From NCBI GenBank assembly GCA_016490735.1, contig JAEMWC010001623.1, forward strand, positions 57,741 through 121,740: DNA of 64,000 bases, in the 5' to 3' direction. Shown here piece after piece: positions 11,762-22,789 of the stretch. Each line of letters opens with the position of its first letter. Position 1 is the stretch's first letter. The notes under the pieces are model-generated. The model worked only from the letters and a program-made list of their open reading frames with translations. It was not told where the DNA came from and ran no database searches. The translations under genes and the position numbers were made by a program. This DNA comes from Pachyseris speciosa (lineage: Eukaryota; Cnidaria; Anthozoa; Scleractinia; Pachyseridae).

Positions 11762-12300
11762 ATTTTTTTTTTTTTTTTATTTTATTTATTTATTCCTCCA
11801 ATCCCTAAATAATACATAATTAAATATATATAGATTGAAAATAAAATAAAAAATAATAATACAAATTAAGGACTTAAATTAATTTTCATGATATATTGGA
11901 AGGAGAGGAGAGGGGCACATGTAGATAAACTAATGTTGTGCCCCTTAAAGTTACATATAAAAAAGTCTTGAGATTCTTATTAAAAAGTGAAGGAAAAAAT
12001 AGTTCGGTAAATTATGGTAAGGATGATATTTCATTAGTATTGAGCAAGGTACCAGCGCAAAAGTGCTTTTCTAAAAATTTTTTTAGATGGTTTCTCCCTG
12101 ATGAATTGCGGGATATTATTCCAAAAGAAACATCCAATAATGCTGGGGCATAATCTCCTAAGATTAGTTCGAAATGAGGGTATGAAAATTTGATGGGACG
12201 ATGCACTGCGGGTATTATAATTGTGTAGCTCAGATACTAGTGAAACAGGAATATTAGGAAACTTTCCTTGGTGGAAATAATCATAAAAGAGCATACCTAC
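11762..12300 (-). mobile_element. LINE 3' fragment (minus strand)
   Basis: The minus-strand frame (12034-12363) contains SELHNYNTRSASSHQIFIPS and an NNIPQF...FRKALLRWYL tail. This is the extreme C-terminus of CR1/L2/jockey-type LINE reverse transcriptases, closely analogous to SIHNYNTRSA in the LINE at 38.9-43.2 kb. A poly-T run at 11763 (poly-A on the minus strand) marks the 3' end. No catalytic region is present. Confidence 0.75.
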
Positions 12301-12359
12301 GATTGCAAACATAAAGGCTGCATGTAAAAGCTTCTTTAAAGCTGAAGACATGGAGTGTG

Positions 12360-13275
12360 GCATCCTGGCCGGCGAAAGGGGGCCATCGTGGACAGAGACG
12401 AATCAAATCTCGAACTGGAAAACGCTTCACCTGCGATTTATCGAAAGGAGCGAAGAAAGCCAAATGTGCGCGCGAGAAAGTAGAGAGAAAAGAAACAAAA
12501 TCAGAACTTACGCCTGAGAAGCCAGCCCGACCGATGTCAACGAGAATTGTCGCCTCTGTTCCACTTGTGCTATGCTGAAGGTCGGAAAACTCATCCTGTC
12601 GACATCCGAAATCGTTTCAGTCCAACTGGAAGAGTTCGACTCAGGTGAAAGGCAATGGCGTCACCCTTTCGAAGCTTGGCTTTCTCATTCGAAAGAAAAA
12701 TTTGCCAGTGGAACGTTTAGGGACGCTTACCTGGCAACTGCTCTTTGTAAGCTAGGTCCTGGTAAGTTTGTCCTTAAAACTTTAAGGAAGATCAAGTTCA
12801 AGAAATAGAGAGGTTGTTTTCTTCCATGGAAATTCACACGAGAAAAGTTGTCCAAATGAACGCCCTTGCAAGAAAGTTTGCTCAAAAGCTTCTGCAGAAG
12901 CGCCAGTCGAGTATGGGTCCCAAATTAGTTACACGAAAGTTTACTTTGGAAGGCTTTACGACCAGTGTGTTACAGTCGAGCAGTACTTGGAGGGGACTTT
13001 TCAGATGCATGTGAATAACTATGGTTATGTATGTGGCGACGGCAGCGAGTTAAGCAGCAAGGCGAAAACATTCCCCCACTATATTTACGTCAGTTCGGAC
13101 AAACAACTGATGGTTCTAGACATCCAAGTGGTGGATTATACCCTTTGTGATCCAGAAATTGCCACTTCTGAAATTCTAAACAATACAGAAAATTCAATCT
13201 TTCCTCTTGTGGAAACCTTTCTTCACAGGCAATCGAGAAGTTTAATGAAGAACACATTTGCAACAGTTCTGTGAT
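12360..13275 (+). pseudogene. Alpha-kinase-like domain, frame-broken
   Basis: Three plus-strand frames in succession (12572-12808, 12814-13014, 12987-13274) carry pieces of an alpha-kinase domain. The first has SVQLEEFDSGERQWRHPF, FASGTFRDAYLA and the candidate ATP-binding Lys in GKFVLKTLRK. The middle part has the ALARKFAQKL helix. The last has VNNYGYVCGDG and MVLDIQVVDYTLCDPEI. A basic leader (KGGHRGQRRIKSRTGKRFTC) precedes it at 12366. The C-terminal glycine-rich loop and zinc-binding Cys/His cluster of the family are not seen. At least two frame changes and no intron signals suggest a processed or decayed copy. Myosin-heavy-chain-kinase-like proteins of this type are common in cnidarians (from memory). 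Confidence 0.65.
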
Positions 13276-13916
13276 CTACTTGGACTAGATAAGTAATGAA
13301 AACAAAGATTTCAAAAGGGACTACTTATCCTATACTCTTAAGGCCCGTGGATGATGAGTTTGTTGTTGTTTGTACTTTTTGCTTGTTGGAGATGTAATGT
13401 TTCATTTCATATTAACCAATGCCAATTACTTTTTGATTTTATTTTACTCACTCAACAAGCAATCATACTTGTAATTAAAAAAAAATGGCATCTTGATGGT
13501 TGACTTTAGTTATTATCTGTTGTTACTGTTACTGTTTTCCATGTATTAATGCAAACATTGTTATTTAGTGTTATTTTTGTTATTACTGTTATAGATTGGC
13601 ATATATTGATGGATATGCAATTCTTTGATTGAAATATTTGATAAAATAAATGGCTGCAATTATTGAAATCATCAAAAGTGGCCACAAATTGAGCATTTGT
13701 CTAGTGTTTGACATTATTTTCTACTCAATCATTACAGTAACGTAACTCCTTCAAGGAGGTTGCATGTATTCTATATTTAAAGGCCGGTACAAAAGATTAC
13801 AGTTTGCTTGCACTAGGAGTACAAGTGTAGAATTATTTGATTCGATCTACTTTGGTAGCTTATTCATTTGAATCCAGACATACTTGTATCAAGATCTCAT
13901 TTCCAATACAGTATTC
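13276..13916. other. Non-coding AT-rich stretch
   Basis: Rich in gttattactgttactg-like runs; no ORF or recognised element. Confidence 0.5.
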
Positions 13917-14300
13917 CTACTCTAAATCAAGTCTGCAATGTGAAAAAACATTCTTTTCAGCATGCAATTTTAGATATAGGTAAGCATCCTTGGCTTCCTC
14001 TGGCTGAATGTTGTCAGTATCTGGAAAATGCCGCTCACATTCCCTTCGCACTGCTGGTCTCAAATAGTCATCAGTATCCTCTAGAATATCAGATAGCTCA
14101 GCAACTTCCAGCAGTTGCTCCTCTGTTATGTTAATGCCACATTTTTCTCCACCATACTGCTCCGGGAAATGGTATATATGCTCAGGGACTCCTGCTGGCA
14201 GGTATTTTTCTTTCTGTTTACTGCTTGGTTCTACAGCCATTATTAACACCATACATAGAAATTGCATTGGGACATTCATGAGCCAAACTTTTGTGACCAT
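13917..14300 (-). CDS. Hypothetical ORF, unknown
   Basis: A 127-residue minus-strand frame. Its N-terminal third is hydrophobic and may be spurious. The rest is acidic and looks protein-like: HIYHFPEQYGGEKCGINIT, then EEQLLEVAELSDILEDTDDY, then RRECERHFPDTDNIQPEEAK. I recognise no family. It lies among dispersed repeats, so it could be a host exon or part of a transposon. Confidence 0.35.
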   Translation of the reverse strand: MVTKVWLMNVPMQFLCMVLIMAVEPSSKQKEKYLPAGVPEHIYHFPEQYGGEKCGINITEEQLLEVAELSDILEDTDDYLRPAVRRECERHFPDTDNIQPEEAKDAYLYLKLHAEKNVFSHCRLDLE

Positions 14301-14455
14301 TGCCAGGTAAAGATGTGATCAGACGACGTTGTTTACTTGATGGAGGACAGCTGATGAGTTCAATATTGATGACGTCATTGCCGACTCGCGTGCTGATTGG
14401 CTGATTGAAAAGTGATTTCAGCTGTCAAAAGTGGTCGGAATGATCGGCCTCTCCT

Positions 14456-14684
14456 GGGGTGGAAAATGGCTCGAAAAACACACTTATAAACCAAATACGC
14501 AACGAATTGTAGCTGTAGTGACCATTTAGAAATAAACGACAGCTAACGAGACCAGCGTAACATCAAAGACAGAGACTTCGGTGTTGTGGACCAGCGAAAT
14601 CTCTGTGGTAACCCCTTATATGGAGTAGCCAGGTCGGTTTGACCTCCTACCCTTCGGAAGTTGCAAAAAAGGCGACCAAATCGC
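14456..14684. repeat. Direct repeat, copy 1 (LTR-like)
   Basis: About 230 bases that recur in the same orientation at 15330-15556. Shared blocks include tggaaaatggctcgaaaaac, cttcggtgttgtggaccagc and ccccttatatggagtagcca. With a 645-base interior this resembles a TRIM-sized LTR pair or a tandem duplication. Confidence 0.7.
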
Positions 14685-15329
14685 CGGGGGAAATGATAAT
14701 AAAACCTTTAATAATCGACGTGAAGTGATGCAAAGTAGTTGATACGTTACAAAACGGTGTAGCGATGTGAAGCGTTTTCTAGCGAAGCGATGAAATAAAG
14801 CGATATAACGAAGCGGTTTCGAAAACTAAGAAACAAATAACAAATAAAACTACAATTAGATTGCTTAAAAAACTACAGCGACCTTAGCAAATGATAAAAA
14901 GGTTACAAACTTACTTCTGTATCCGACTGAGGGAGTGAACACAGAACGGTTGGAAACGTTGAGTCTTATGACTTGCTTAATTGGACTGACTAAGGGATTC
15001 TGGGATATTCGTGCCTAACAGCGGCATGGAAGACTGCCAATTTCCATTTCACACACTTTTTAGAACCGTGTCGAGCCACCCGATCCTGCTGGCAAAATAT
15101 TTCAACGATTGCGTTATTTACAAGTCAAAACTCGCCAAAATTGCCATGCCAGGTCCCGGAATCCACTCACAAAACAACTACAGACACAACTTCACTCCGT
15201 GGATTGCCATCACACGCTCGAATGCTTTGAGCGGCAAACTTCGGGTGAAATTGCTTCTCACCTCTGTTTTCTTTCAAAGGATTGCCTCTATCCATCAAGC
15301 CAGCTTTATGATGCCACACAGGGGGCTTC
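14685..15329. other. Interior between direct repeats, no supported gene
   Basis: Short ORFs (for example 15011-15364) have no domain. A primer binding site or polypurine tract is not evident. Confidence 0.5.
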
Positions 15330-15556
15330 TGAGGTGGAAAATGGCTCGAAAAACACACTTATAAATCAAACATGCAACGAATTGTAGCTGCAGTGTTCGT
15401 TTAGAAATAAACGACAGCTAGCGTGACAACAAAGATGGAGCCTTCGGTGTTGTGGACCAGCGAAATCGTCGTGGTAACCCCTTATATGGAGTAGCCAGGT
15501 CGATTTGACCTCCTACCCCCCCCCCCCGAAAATTGCAAAAAAGGTGACCCAATCGA
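15330..15556. repeat. Direct repeat, copy 2 (LTR-like)
   Basis: Second copy of the repeat at 14456-14684, with an expanded C run near 15515. Confidence 0.7.
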
Positions 15557-16611
15557 ACGGTAGAGAAAGAGTTAATGCCTCAGAAAGAAAACACCCAAAA
15601 AAACAGTGAACATTGGGCAGCAACACATCATTTATCTTAAAAAGGTAAACGTGGTCACACAATCAGACAAAATGGCCGTTTTTATGCTAGAGACGTTAAA
15701 GTCGTCTGAGACGTCGTCTCGAGACGACTTTGTGCAACTGATGTGAGGCGGTCAATCGATGTTATCACACCAGGATCCAAACCTATCTCGTTTTTCTTTC
15801 ATCTTTAGAGATCTTCATGTTTGTTCTTATCTTTAGTAACTGTATCTCACAAATGTGCTCACAAATGATACCAATGAAGCTACAACAAGGCAGTTTAGCC
15901 ATTTTTCGAGCAAGTGGGAGGAACAGCTAATGCTCATACGGCGGTGACAAGTTTCAGATGATCTTTGACCCCTGCTCCGATTTCAACTACAGTACATCAC
16001 CATGTTTCTCGCCTGTCTCAGGCCAGTCGGCCGATCACCTATGAATGTGAGGAAGAAACACTTCTAGTATTCTAGGTACAATTTTAAATGAGAGTGCTCA
16101 GTGAACAAAAGACTTATATTTCAAACGGTAATGAAATCAACTGCGGAATTTTCAGTTCTTTTTTACGGGTATGTGTGTATTTTGACTCTCCGTATATCTT
16201 TGTTGTACACTTGATTTAGATGCTCAATTTTATCCAAAATCTGGCACGTGCACCGAAGCGTTGATCATATACCCGACAGAAGTGAAATCCGATTAAGCAT
16301 GTTCTCGAACATTTTAGGATGTTCAACACAATAAACAGAAGACATGAAGCGAAACTCGTAGTCCACGATCACAACATGCGTCTTTACATCAACAACTACT
16401 GTACTATGCAACCGGTGTCCTGAAATCAACAAACAGACAGAACGTCACGCAATATCATAGATTTTCCACTAAAAACGGGAAAAACTGAGAAAACGTGTTT
16501 TTTGTGGGTAATTTTTATATCTATCCATGCCATTCCTTATTTTTGTTTCGGGATCATTTGCGGTCCAATATGGGGATCATTTGCGTTCGGGATCATTTGC
16601 GGACCCGTACC
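15557..16611. other. Non-coding stretch
   Basis: One short palindromic patch (agtcgtctgagacgtcgtct at about 15700-15730) and no gene or recognised element. Confidence 0.5.
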
Positions 16612-16816
16612 GTTCTCAGAATGAATGAAATTTAACTTGTGATACAAACTATATAAAAATAAAACCCTTCCTTAAAATACAAAAATCAACAAATAAGATC
16701 AATAAAGGTAATAAAATACGTACAAAAAAAACTAAAACATACAATAAAAATCGAAAAACAATTGTTGATTTTTCTATGGCACCCACTGGCACCATCGAAG
16801 TCCTTCTGAAAATGTT
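16612..16816 (-). repeat. Right arm of a long-range inverted repeat
   Basis: Reverse complement of 11150-11350. Confidence 0.7.
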
Positions 16817-16837
16817 CGTAAATTGATCTTAAAATTT

Positions 16838-17480
16838 GGCTCAGAAATACTATGCATTATACATTGAGACGTTCCAGTACACTCATTTCTGTTCGTATCA
16901 CCCACCGGGAGTTAAAAAAGGCTTCATCAAAGGGGAGGCTCTAAGACTTCTTAGAACGAACTCTTCTATACAGTTGTTTGAAGAGAGAATCCAAAACTTC
17001 AGAACACATTTATTAAAGAGTGGCTATACAAAAGATCTTATTGAAACGGCCCTCTCTTAAGTACATTTTGAAGACAGGAAGCTAGCTCTCCAACAACAAC
17101 AAAAGGAAAACATACGAATCTTGCCTTTTGTCACACAATTTCAACCATCGGTGAAAAACCTAAAATAAATCCTCATGAAAAGCTGGAATTAATAGCACAG
17201 CAACCATTCCTGAGCGAAATGTACAAGGATCCGCCCCTCATATCGTACAAAAGAGGGCGTTCGCTTAAGGACATACTCGTTAGAGCCAAACTGTGAAAAA
17301 GGCTAAAACACTCGCTGGGGAGTCGTGCAGGCCTGTCAAGCCCATTTTACACACATGGATTTCCAGGAGGCGTCTGAGTTTAGTTGTATACTTGTTATTC
17401 AGGCAATTTTTAAAGCAATTGCCGTTATACCAAAATCTGTCATCTTAAGGCCCACCATTAGCTTTGTCACTGATGATTGT
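16838..17480 (+). mobile_element. Penelope-like reverse transcriptase C-terminal fragment, copy 1
   Basis: The plus-strand frame at 16836-17060 contains CSYHPPGVKKGFIKGEALRL and FRTHLLKSGYTKDLIE, followed in shifted frames by the ISYKRGRSLKDILVRAKL segment near 17240. This is the part of a reverse transcriptase after the catalytic core, of a type I associate with Penelope-like elements. The GIY-YIG endonuclease expected downstream is not visible. A close copy in the same orientation is at 48215-48850. It is frameshifted and dead. Confidence 0.6.
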
Positions 17481-17561
<81 letters not shown>

Positions 17562-17565
17562 ATTT
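17481..17565. repeat. (TA)n microsatellite followed by poly-T
   Basis: About 80 bases of alternating ta with one phase break, then a T run. It generates artificial Ile-Tyr ORFs on both strands. Confidence 0.95.
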
Positions 17566-17566
17566 T

Positions 17567-19330
17567 TTTTTTTTTTTTGTTAATTTTCGGAGGTTTACCT
17601 TCCCGGATAAAATCAAAAATCAATTTGTTGGCTGCATCAATCACTCGAGGTGGTACGTAAAGGTTAGATGAATTAGAATGAGTTTTGACAGCGCTAAAGT
17701 TTTCACAATATTAATCCGTCCGATTAACGTAAGTTTTCTGCATTTAAGAATTGTTTTATGCTTAGCGTGCATATATCGAGCTATGGATGCACGCGGGAAG
17801 TTTGGACAGCACGAGAGAAGCGTTAGAGTGCTTTCTTGAGTGCTCTCCAAACTAAAAAGTTTGGACTTGCATTATCCAAGTTTCGACCGTAGCCTCGAGA
17901 AATATTTACCGAATTACTCAAATTATTTCGGCGAGAAGGAAATTTGCACGCGTCACTTTAAATACCTGGCGTACACACAGGGTCTTTGGGCCAATTGAAA
18001 TTAAACGGAGTGTTCTGTCTTTCTTTCCAACTGACAAGCCATAGAGCATCGGTTTTTGAATTATTGATTAGCAAGCCGGAAGTATATCTAAATTTATCTA
18101 GCAAGCTTAGTAAATGCGGGACTGAGTCAGTGTTGCTCACAAAAACAGTGGTGTCGTCTGCATACATATTGGTTTTTATTTCTTTATTTGCGATTGCGAT
18201 ACCTTGAATAAGAGGATCCCGTTTGATAGTTCTTCCTAGAAGTTCGAAAAAAAACAAAACAAAATAAAAACAGAAAGAGTGCATACTGGTCTCACAACAC
18301 GATTTATTGTGAAAGTGTGTTTGCTTAACACACGACTCGCGAAATGTCAAGCTTTAATTTCAAGCACAAGACTGTTTACTTTGCGTACAATTTTTTTTTA
18401 ATTTAACGGTGCGCCATTACTCACGTTCATAACTGACCGATCAGGCCTCGGAGAGCTGGATCCATGATAAAATGACTTCATTTACTTACTGGTTTGGAAT
18501 TGCAGTGTGTGAATGCAGCTTATTAAGTATGCAAAACACGGGTTTGAGAGTCTAAAAGCTCAAATTTCTGTGCTGCATACTAAATCAGCTGGGTTTACAC
18601 ACACTGCATTCTTACTAGTAATGGCTGATCACTAAATAAAATATTTCAGTCAAAATAAAAAGCTGACTTTTCCAAATTAAAGCTTGAAATTTCGCGAGTC
18701 GGTTATTAAGCAAACACACTTTCGAAATTTGAAGAAAAAAGGCAAGTGATTTTCTTATCGTAGTAGCTGCGAAAAAAGTTGAGGCATGTCCGTTGTTTGG
18801 CACGCAGCTGTGGATGTTGACATGCAAAATGTGGAACAAATGTAAGAAATTGGGGCCAAAATTGAAAAGTCAGAGGGTTTTTCTAAGTAATTCCATTCAA
18901 TGGTGTCAAAGTGTTGCGGAAATCAAGAAAGACAACGATTCCTGGCAAATTTTCTTAGCCTGTTTGGTCAGAGTATATTAATTTCGGAAAGACGTTCTCC
19001 ACGCGTTTGACTAAAACGTTTGTAAGGATTTTGACACTGAGCTTTGCAATTCACGCCAGAAGTATTCAACAGACAACCCATCTGTACCGGGGATTTTGTT
19101 TGCGGCGAAATCTTTAACGGCGCTTAGTGCTTCTGATTCTGTTGTAAGACCTTTGCTCAATGTTCGCTCGTCTTCATCTAAAGTGGGAACGTAATCACAA
19201 TTAAAAAAAGAAAAAAACGTCATTGTGAGATGCGTCCTGTGCAGGAGGTATTTGTGATTGGTAAACGGTTTTAGTAGAACTTTTTGGCTTCTCTAAACTT
19301 TCAAACTGGTTCGTCTTTTAATTCCAGCTT
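17567..19330 (-). mobile_element. Tx1/L1-like LINE reverse transcriptase remnant (minus strand)
   Basis: Read on the minus strand from right to left: FAANKIPGTDGLSVEYF (about 19075-19130), then VFLDFRNTLTPLNGIT and a PQFLTF-type segment (18890-18960), then the catalytic MYADDTTVFV (about 18145-18175) with GLLINNSKTDALW. After that come LTLIGRINIVKTLALSKL (about 17695-17750) and NKLIFDFIREGKPPKINK (17560-17640). The order is that of an L1/Tx1-clade RT. It is broken by frameshifts, by a MITE at 18311-18723 and by the TA microsatellite. I see no endonuclease part. Confidence 0.75.
18311..18723. mobile_element. MITE with about 50-bp terminal inverted repeats
   Basis: The left end starts gaaagtgtgtttgcttaaca and the right end is its reverse complement (taagcaaacacactttc). 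The similarity continues through cgactcgcgaaat...caagctttaattt. The 413-base element has no ORF and sits inside the LINE RT. A second internal inverted pair (tgcagtgtgtgaatgcag and ctgcattc) lies at about 18500-18620. Confidence 0.8.
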
Positions 19331-20095
19331 GGAAACAGATTTTTTTGAGTCGTTTCTTTTGTCAAGACTATAAAAGTACTCACTGTTACTTTCACCCTGT
19401 TCATGCTATCTGGCTCTGCTTCTGATGAAAATAATGCGATAACTGAAGAAACATTGCGTAACAAAATCCATGCACGTGCTGTGTTCTCATGGACCCTGTT
19501 TGGGGAAATTATTACAGTTTAATTGTTTAAGGGCCCCTTCAGAAAATTTGTTGAATCATGGCGCAGCAGTGTTTCAGAGACTTGCATTGGGGATCTTGCT
19601 GCGTTGATTAATGAGGGTTGCTTTTTTTTTTTTTTTTGCAATACCTCATCCGCTTAGAATTTGTGCCGCAATGTTCCGAAAGTTTTAATGTAGGCGTTCT
19701 ATTATTAATTAATACTTTCTTTTGTTTCTCTCAGTTGCATTACGCAACTATTAGCACTATATTCTTTTGTCACTTGTTAATTGCATTCCGCAACTTTTAA
19801 CACTTTTAACTGTATTGAAAACAACAAATTGCCATTCTGCACTGTAACTGATGAAGGTCTAAGACCGAAACGTTTTTATTAAATTTTTAGTTTTTATACC
19901 TTTTTTAACGCCGGAAGTCGTTCGTCCTCGATTTTTTTCTCTTAACTTCCGCCGCCATGTTGGAGGACATAAACAACAGATCTCTCATTAGCTCCTTTTG
20001 TTCGTCCTCCAACATTTGCTCGTTTCTTCTTTGTTATCTGTGTCTCCAGAGATTGGCTGCAAACCACCTATATATTCCCTCGATCTTTATTTTAG
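19331..20095. other. Intergenic/intronic stretch, no supported gene
   Basis: Poly-T run at 19621, otherwise AT-rich. It may be intron or upstream sequence of the EGF exons that follow. Confidence 0.5.
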
Positions 20096-20215
20096 ACATT
20101 GATGAGTGCGTAACAGTACACAATTGCAGCGACGATGCCAACTGTACCAACACCAATGGATCTTACATATGCACATGCGGAGAAGGATACATTGGTGACG
20201 GATATAATTGCACAG
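20096..20215 (+). CDS. Calcium-binding EGF-like domain exon 1 (host gene, partial)
   Basis: Exactly 120 bases between a polypyrimidine-tttag acceptor and a gtacg donor. Read in phase 1-1 it encodes one complete cbEGF domain: the Ca-binding DIDEC start, six cysteines, the N-x-x-G-S-Y hydroxylation-type motif (NTNGSYICTC) and GYIGDGYNC. Such domains occur in extracellular matrix and receptor proteins (fibrillin-, uromodulin- or nidogen-like) and bind Ca2+ between repeats. Symmetric 1-1 exons can be shuffled or duplicated without breaking the frame. The rest of the gene is not identifiable here. Confidence 0.85.
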
Positions 20216-20329
20216 GTACGAAGACGTAAAATGTGTACAACAGTACAAAAACAACTTTATTACACGTTTTACGTTCTGTTTACTGTACCATGACGAGAAT
20301 GAATGTACTGATAAGGATCATATATGTGA

Positions 20330-20430
20330 ACTAGGGAATAACGAATGAATATGTTAATAATCATCGCACTTATGACCGTTACAGAAGTAGTAGTGAAAAT
20401 AAACCAACTGAGCTAACAAGCTCTGTCTGT
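20330..20430 (-). mobile_element. Partial copy of the tRNA-like SINE in the EGF intron
   Basis: Matches the flanks of the SINE cluster at 21.8-22.9 kb (agtagtagtgaaaataaa, aactgagctaacaagc), but most of the tRNA-like head is missing. Confidence 0.6.
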
Positions 20431-20505
20431 GTGTGTGTTTACGAACGTACTTATGTATGTCTGTATGTATGTCTATATATTTAATTCTATCAATTTTTAT
20501 TTTAG

Positions 20506-20625
20506 ACATTGATGAGTGCGTAACAGTACACAACTGCAGCAACGATGCCAACTGTACCAACACCAACGGATCTTACATATGTACATGCAGAGAAGGATAC
20601 ATTGGTGATGGATATAGTTGCGCAG
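20506..20625 (+). CDS. Calcium-binding EGF-like domain exon 2 (host gene, partial)
   Basis: A second 120-base phase 1-1 exon, about 93% identical to 20096-20215, with the same tttag acceptor and gtacg donor. It differs at a few codons (for example NCSDD to NCSND and GYNCTG to GYSCAG), and the cysteine framework and DIDEC motif are preserved. It is a tandem exon duplication, and purifying constraint on the Cys pattern suggests that both are used. The intervening 290-base intron carries a SINE fragment. Confidence 0.85.
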
Positions 20626-20639
20626 GTACGAAGACGTAA

Positions 20640-20953
20640 ACGGTAAAAACTTCAAAATAGAGAGGCAATTAGGTTAGGGTTATTTGCCCTCAGTGTATTC
20701 CAAGATGAAGCAGAGTTTTTCCTTCAAGAATAATTCAAGTTCAATTCAATAAATTTCTTTTGACTTGTGATCCGTTCGACTGAAGAAAACAAAAGTACAA
20801 GCTTTACGTAGAGTCAAAACAGCACAGAATCTTGTTTAAAACCTCTAGTTTATTTTGCTTTTCCAAAAAGTGAATTCTTATAACATTCTATCAACTTTGA
20901 AAATTCAGACAAATTTACTAGACTATTCATTCGAGGGAAATTGCGGAAAAATT
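20640..20953. other. Intronic/intergenic stretch
   Basis: No further EGF exon or other gene seen. Confidence 0.5.
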
Positions 20954-21132
20954 AAGAATTGTTTCGTGCTTAGCGTGCGTATATCGAGTTATGGATGCAC
21001 GCGGGAGGTTTGGAGAGCACAAGAGAAGCGTTGGAGTTGCTCGAGCAACTTTAGCTTTTTCAGTGCCCTCTAAACTTCCCAAGTATATCCACAACTCGAT
21101 ATACGCACAGTTAAAAGCATAAAACAATTCTT
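20954..21132. repeat. Fold-back element
   Basis: Arms of about 70 bases (starting aagaattgttt, containing tgcgtatatcgagttatgga) are inverted around ctcgagcaactttagc. Single-arm relatives occur at about 17745-17850 and 21473-21605, so this is a dispersed family. Confidence 0.75.
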
Positions 21133-21800
21133 TTATAACATTGCGACAACAACTTGGGCGCTACAATATGTTTTATTTGCGTGTGATTGACTACAAAGTT
21201 CTCACAATGCACGATAAAAGATCCTATTGGTTGGTTAAAAACATGCCACAATTGACAATCAGTTGAAAAATAAAACACATCTGGACACTCAATGACAACA
21301 ACAAACCTTTCACCATCAAGTGGAGAATCCTTAAGCAGTGTAGACCTTATAACAGTATTAGCAACAAATGTAATTTATGCCTATTTGAAAAAAAATTGTA
21401 ATCACCTGTAAGAAGAATTTGTGCAGTCTAAACAAGCGAAATGAACTAGCAACCTCATTCGAGGGAAATTGTGGAAAAATTAAGAATTGTTTCATGCTTA
21501 GCGTACGTATATCGAGTTTTGGATGCTGCAAGAAGTTTGGAGAGCACGAGAGAAGCGTTAGGGTTGCTCGAGGCGCAGTCGAGAGCAACTCTAGCTTCTA
21601 TACAAACGCTCGCGCTAGTGAATTCAATTGAGCGAATTTCATGACTATGTTATAATAAAGAATAATACATGATGAGAATGAATGTACCGATGAAAATCAT
21701 TCGTGTGAACTACGGAATAACGAATAAATATGTGAATAATCATTGCGGTTATGAACACTACATAAGTAGTAGTGAAAATAAAGCCTGGAAAAAAAAATGC
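21133..21800. other. Repeat-rich non-coding stretch
   Basis: Holds one single-arm copy of the fold-back family (21473-21605); no gene. Confidence 0.5.
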
Positions 21801-21870
21801 AGGCTTGAATGGGATTCGAATTAACGACCTCTACGATACCGGTACCGTGCTCTACCAATTGAGCTGGCCA
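21801..21870 (-). mobile_element. tRNA-like SINE head, unit 1
   Basis: The minus strand reads like a tRNA: agctcaattggtagagcac (box A / D arm) and ttcgaatcccatt (box B / T arm). Its tail contains the actacttaagtagt-like palindrome seen in all units (here slightly altered). It is one of five units in 1.1 kb. Confidence 0.7.
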
Positions 21871-22030
21871 TTTTGTTGGTTCGTAATATACCCGTGAGTA
21901 ATGAATATGTAAGAATAAATAAATGAAAATCATATTTTTCACCTGAAGATTGAAGAATGACTATATGTGAATGATCATCGCAGTTATAAAAACTACTTTT
22001 AAAAGTAGTAGTGAAAATGAAGCCTAAAAA

Positions 22031-22092
22031 AGATTCCAACCCACGACCTCTGCGATGCTGTTGCAGTGTTCTACCAACCGAGCTAACAAGCC
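22031..22092 (-). mobile_element. tRNA-like SINE head, unit 2
   Basis: Minus-strand tRNA-like unit with gttagctcggttggtagaac and a degraded T arm (gtgggttggaatc). Confidence 0.7.
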
Positions 22093-22327
22093 AACTGGAA
22101 GCTGGTCATTTTTGTTGTTTCGTAATGATATACCCGTGAGTAATGAATATGGTCTGATGAATAAGAATATGATGAATATAATGACTATTATGCATATGTG
22201 AGAACGAATATATGAAAATCATATATTTGAACCGCGGATTAAAGAACGAATATGTGAATGATCATCGCAGTTATATGAACACTACTTAAGTAGCAGTGAA
22301 AGAAAACGCCTGACGATAAATAAATAA

Positions 22328-22403
22328 GGTTTGAACGGGATTCGAACCCACAACCTCAGCGGTACCCGTGCGCCCGGTTCTCCACCAACTGAGCTAACAA
22401 TCC
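22328..22403 (-). mobile_element. tRNA-like SINE head, unit 3
   Basis: Minus-strand unit with gttagctcagttggtggaga and a good box B (gggttcgaatcccg). Possibly still recognised by Pol III. Confidence 0.7.
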
Positions 22404-22531
22404 AAAGAGGTTGATCATTCACATATTCATCCTTTAATCAGCAGTTCTAAATTTTGATTTTCATATATTCATTGTCACATATTCATCGCTAACGAGTATA
22501 TTACGAGCCAATAAATTGACCAGCTCCAATC

Positions 22532-22606
22532 TGGCTTTCTAGCTCAGTTGGTAGAGCCCTGCACCGGTATCGCAAAGGCCCTGGGCTCGAATCTCTCACG
22601 AGCCTG
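22532..22606 (+). mobile_element. tRNA-like SINE head, unit 4
   Basis: Plus-strand unit with tagctcagttggtagagccc and gggctcgaatctct. The tail has tttattttcactactacttg. Confidence 0.7.
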
Positions 22607-22789
22607 AATTTTTTTTCAAGCTTTATTTTCACTACTACTTGAGTAGTGTTTTTTAACTGCAATGATCATTCACATATTCATTCTTTAATCAGCAGTTGTA
22701 ATATTTGAGTTTTCATACATTCATTCTCACATATTCATCACTCATGGGTATATATATTTACCAACCAACAAATTGGCCACCTGCCAGTA

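Noticed and set aside
17325..17671. Ile/Tyr repeat ORFs
   Set aside because: Artefacts of the (TA)n microsatellite.
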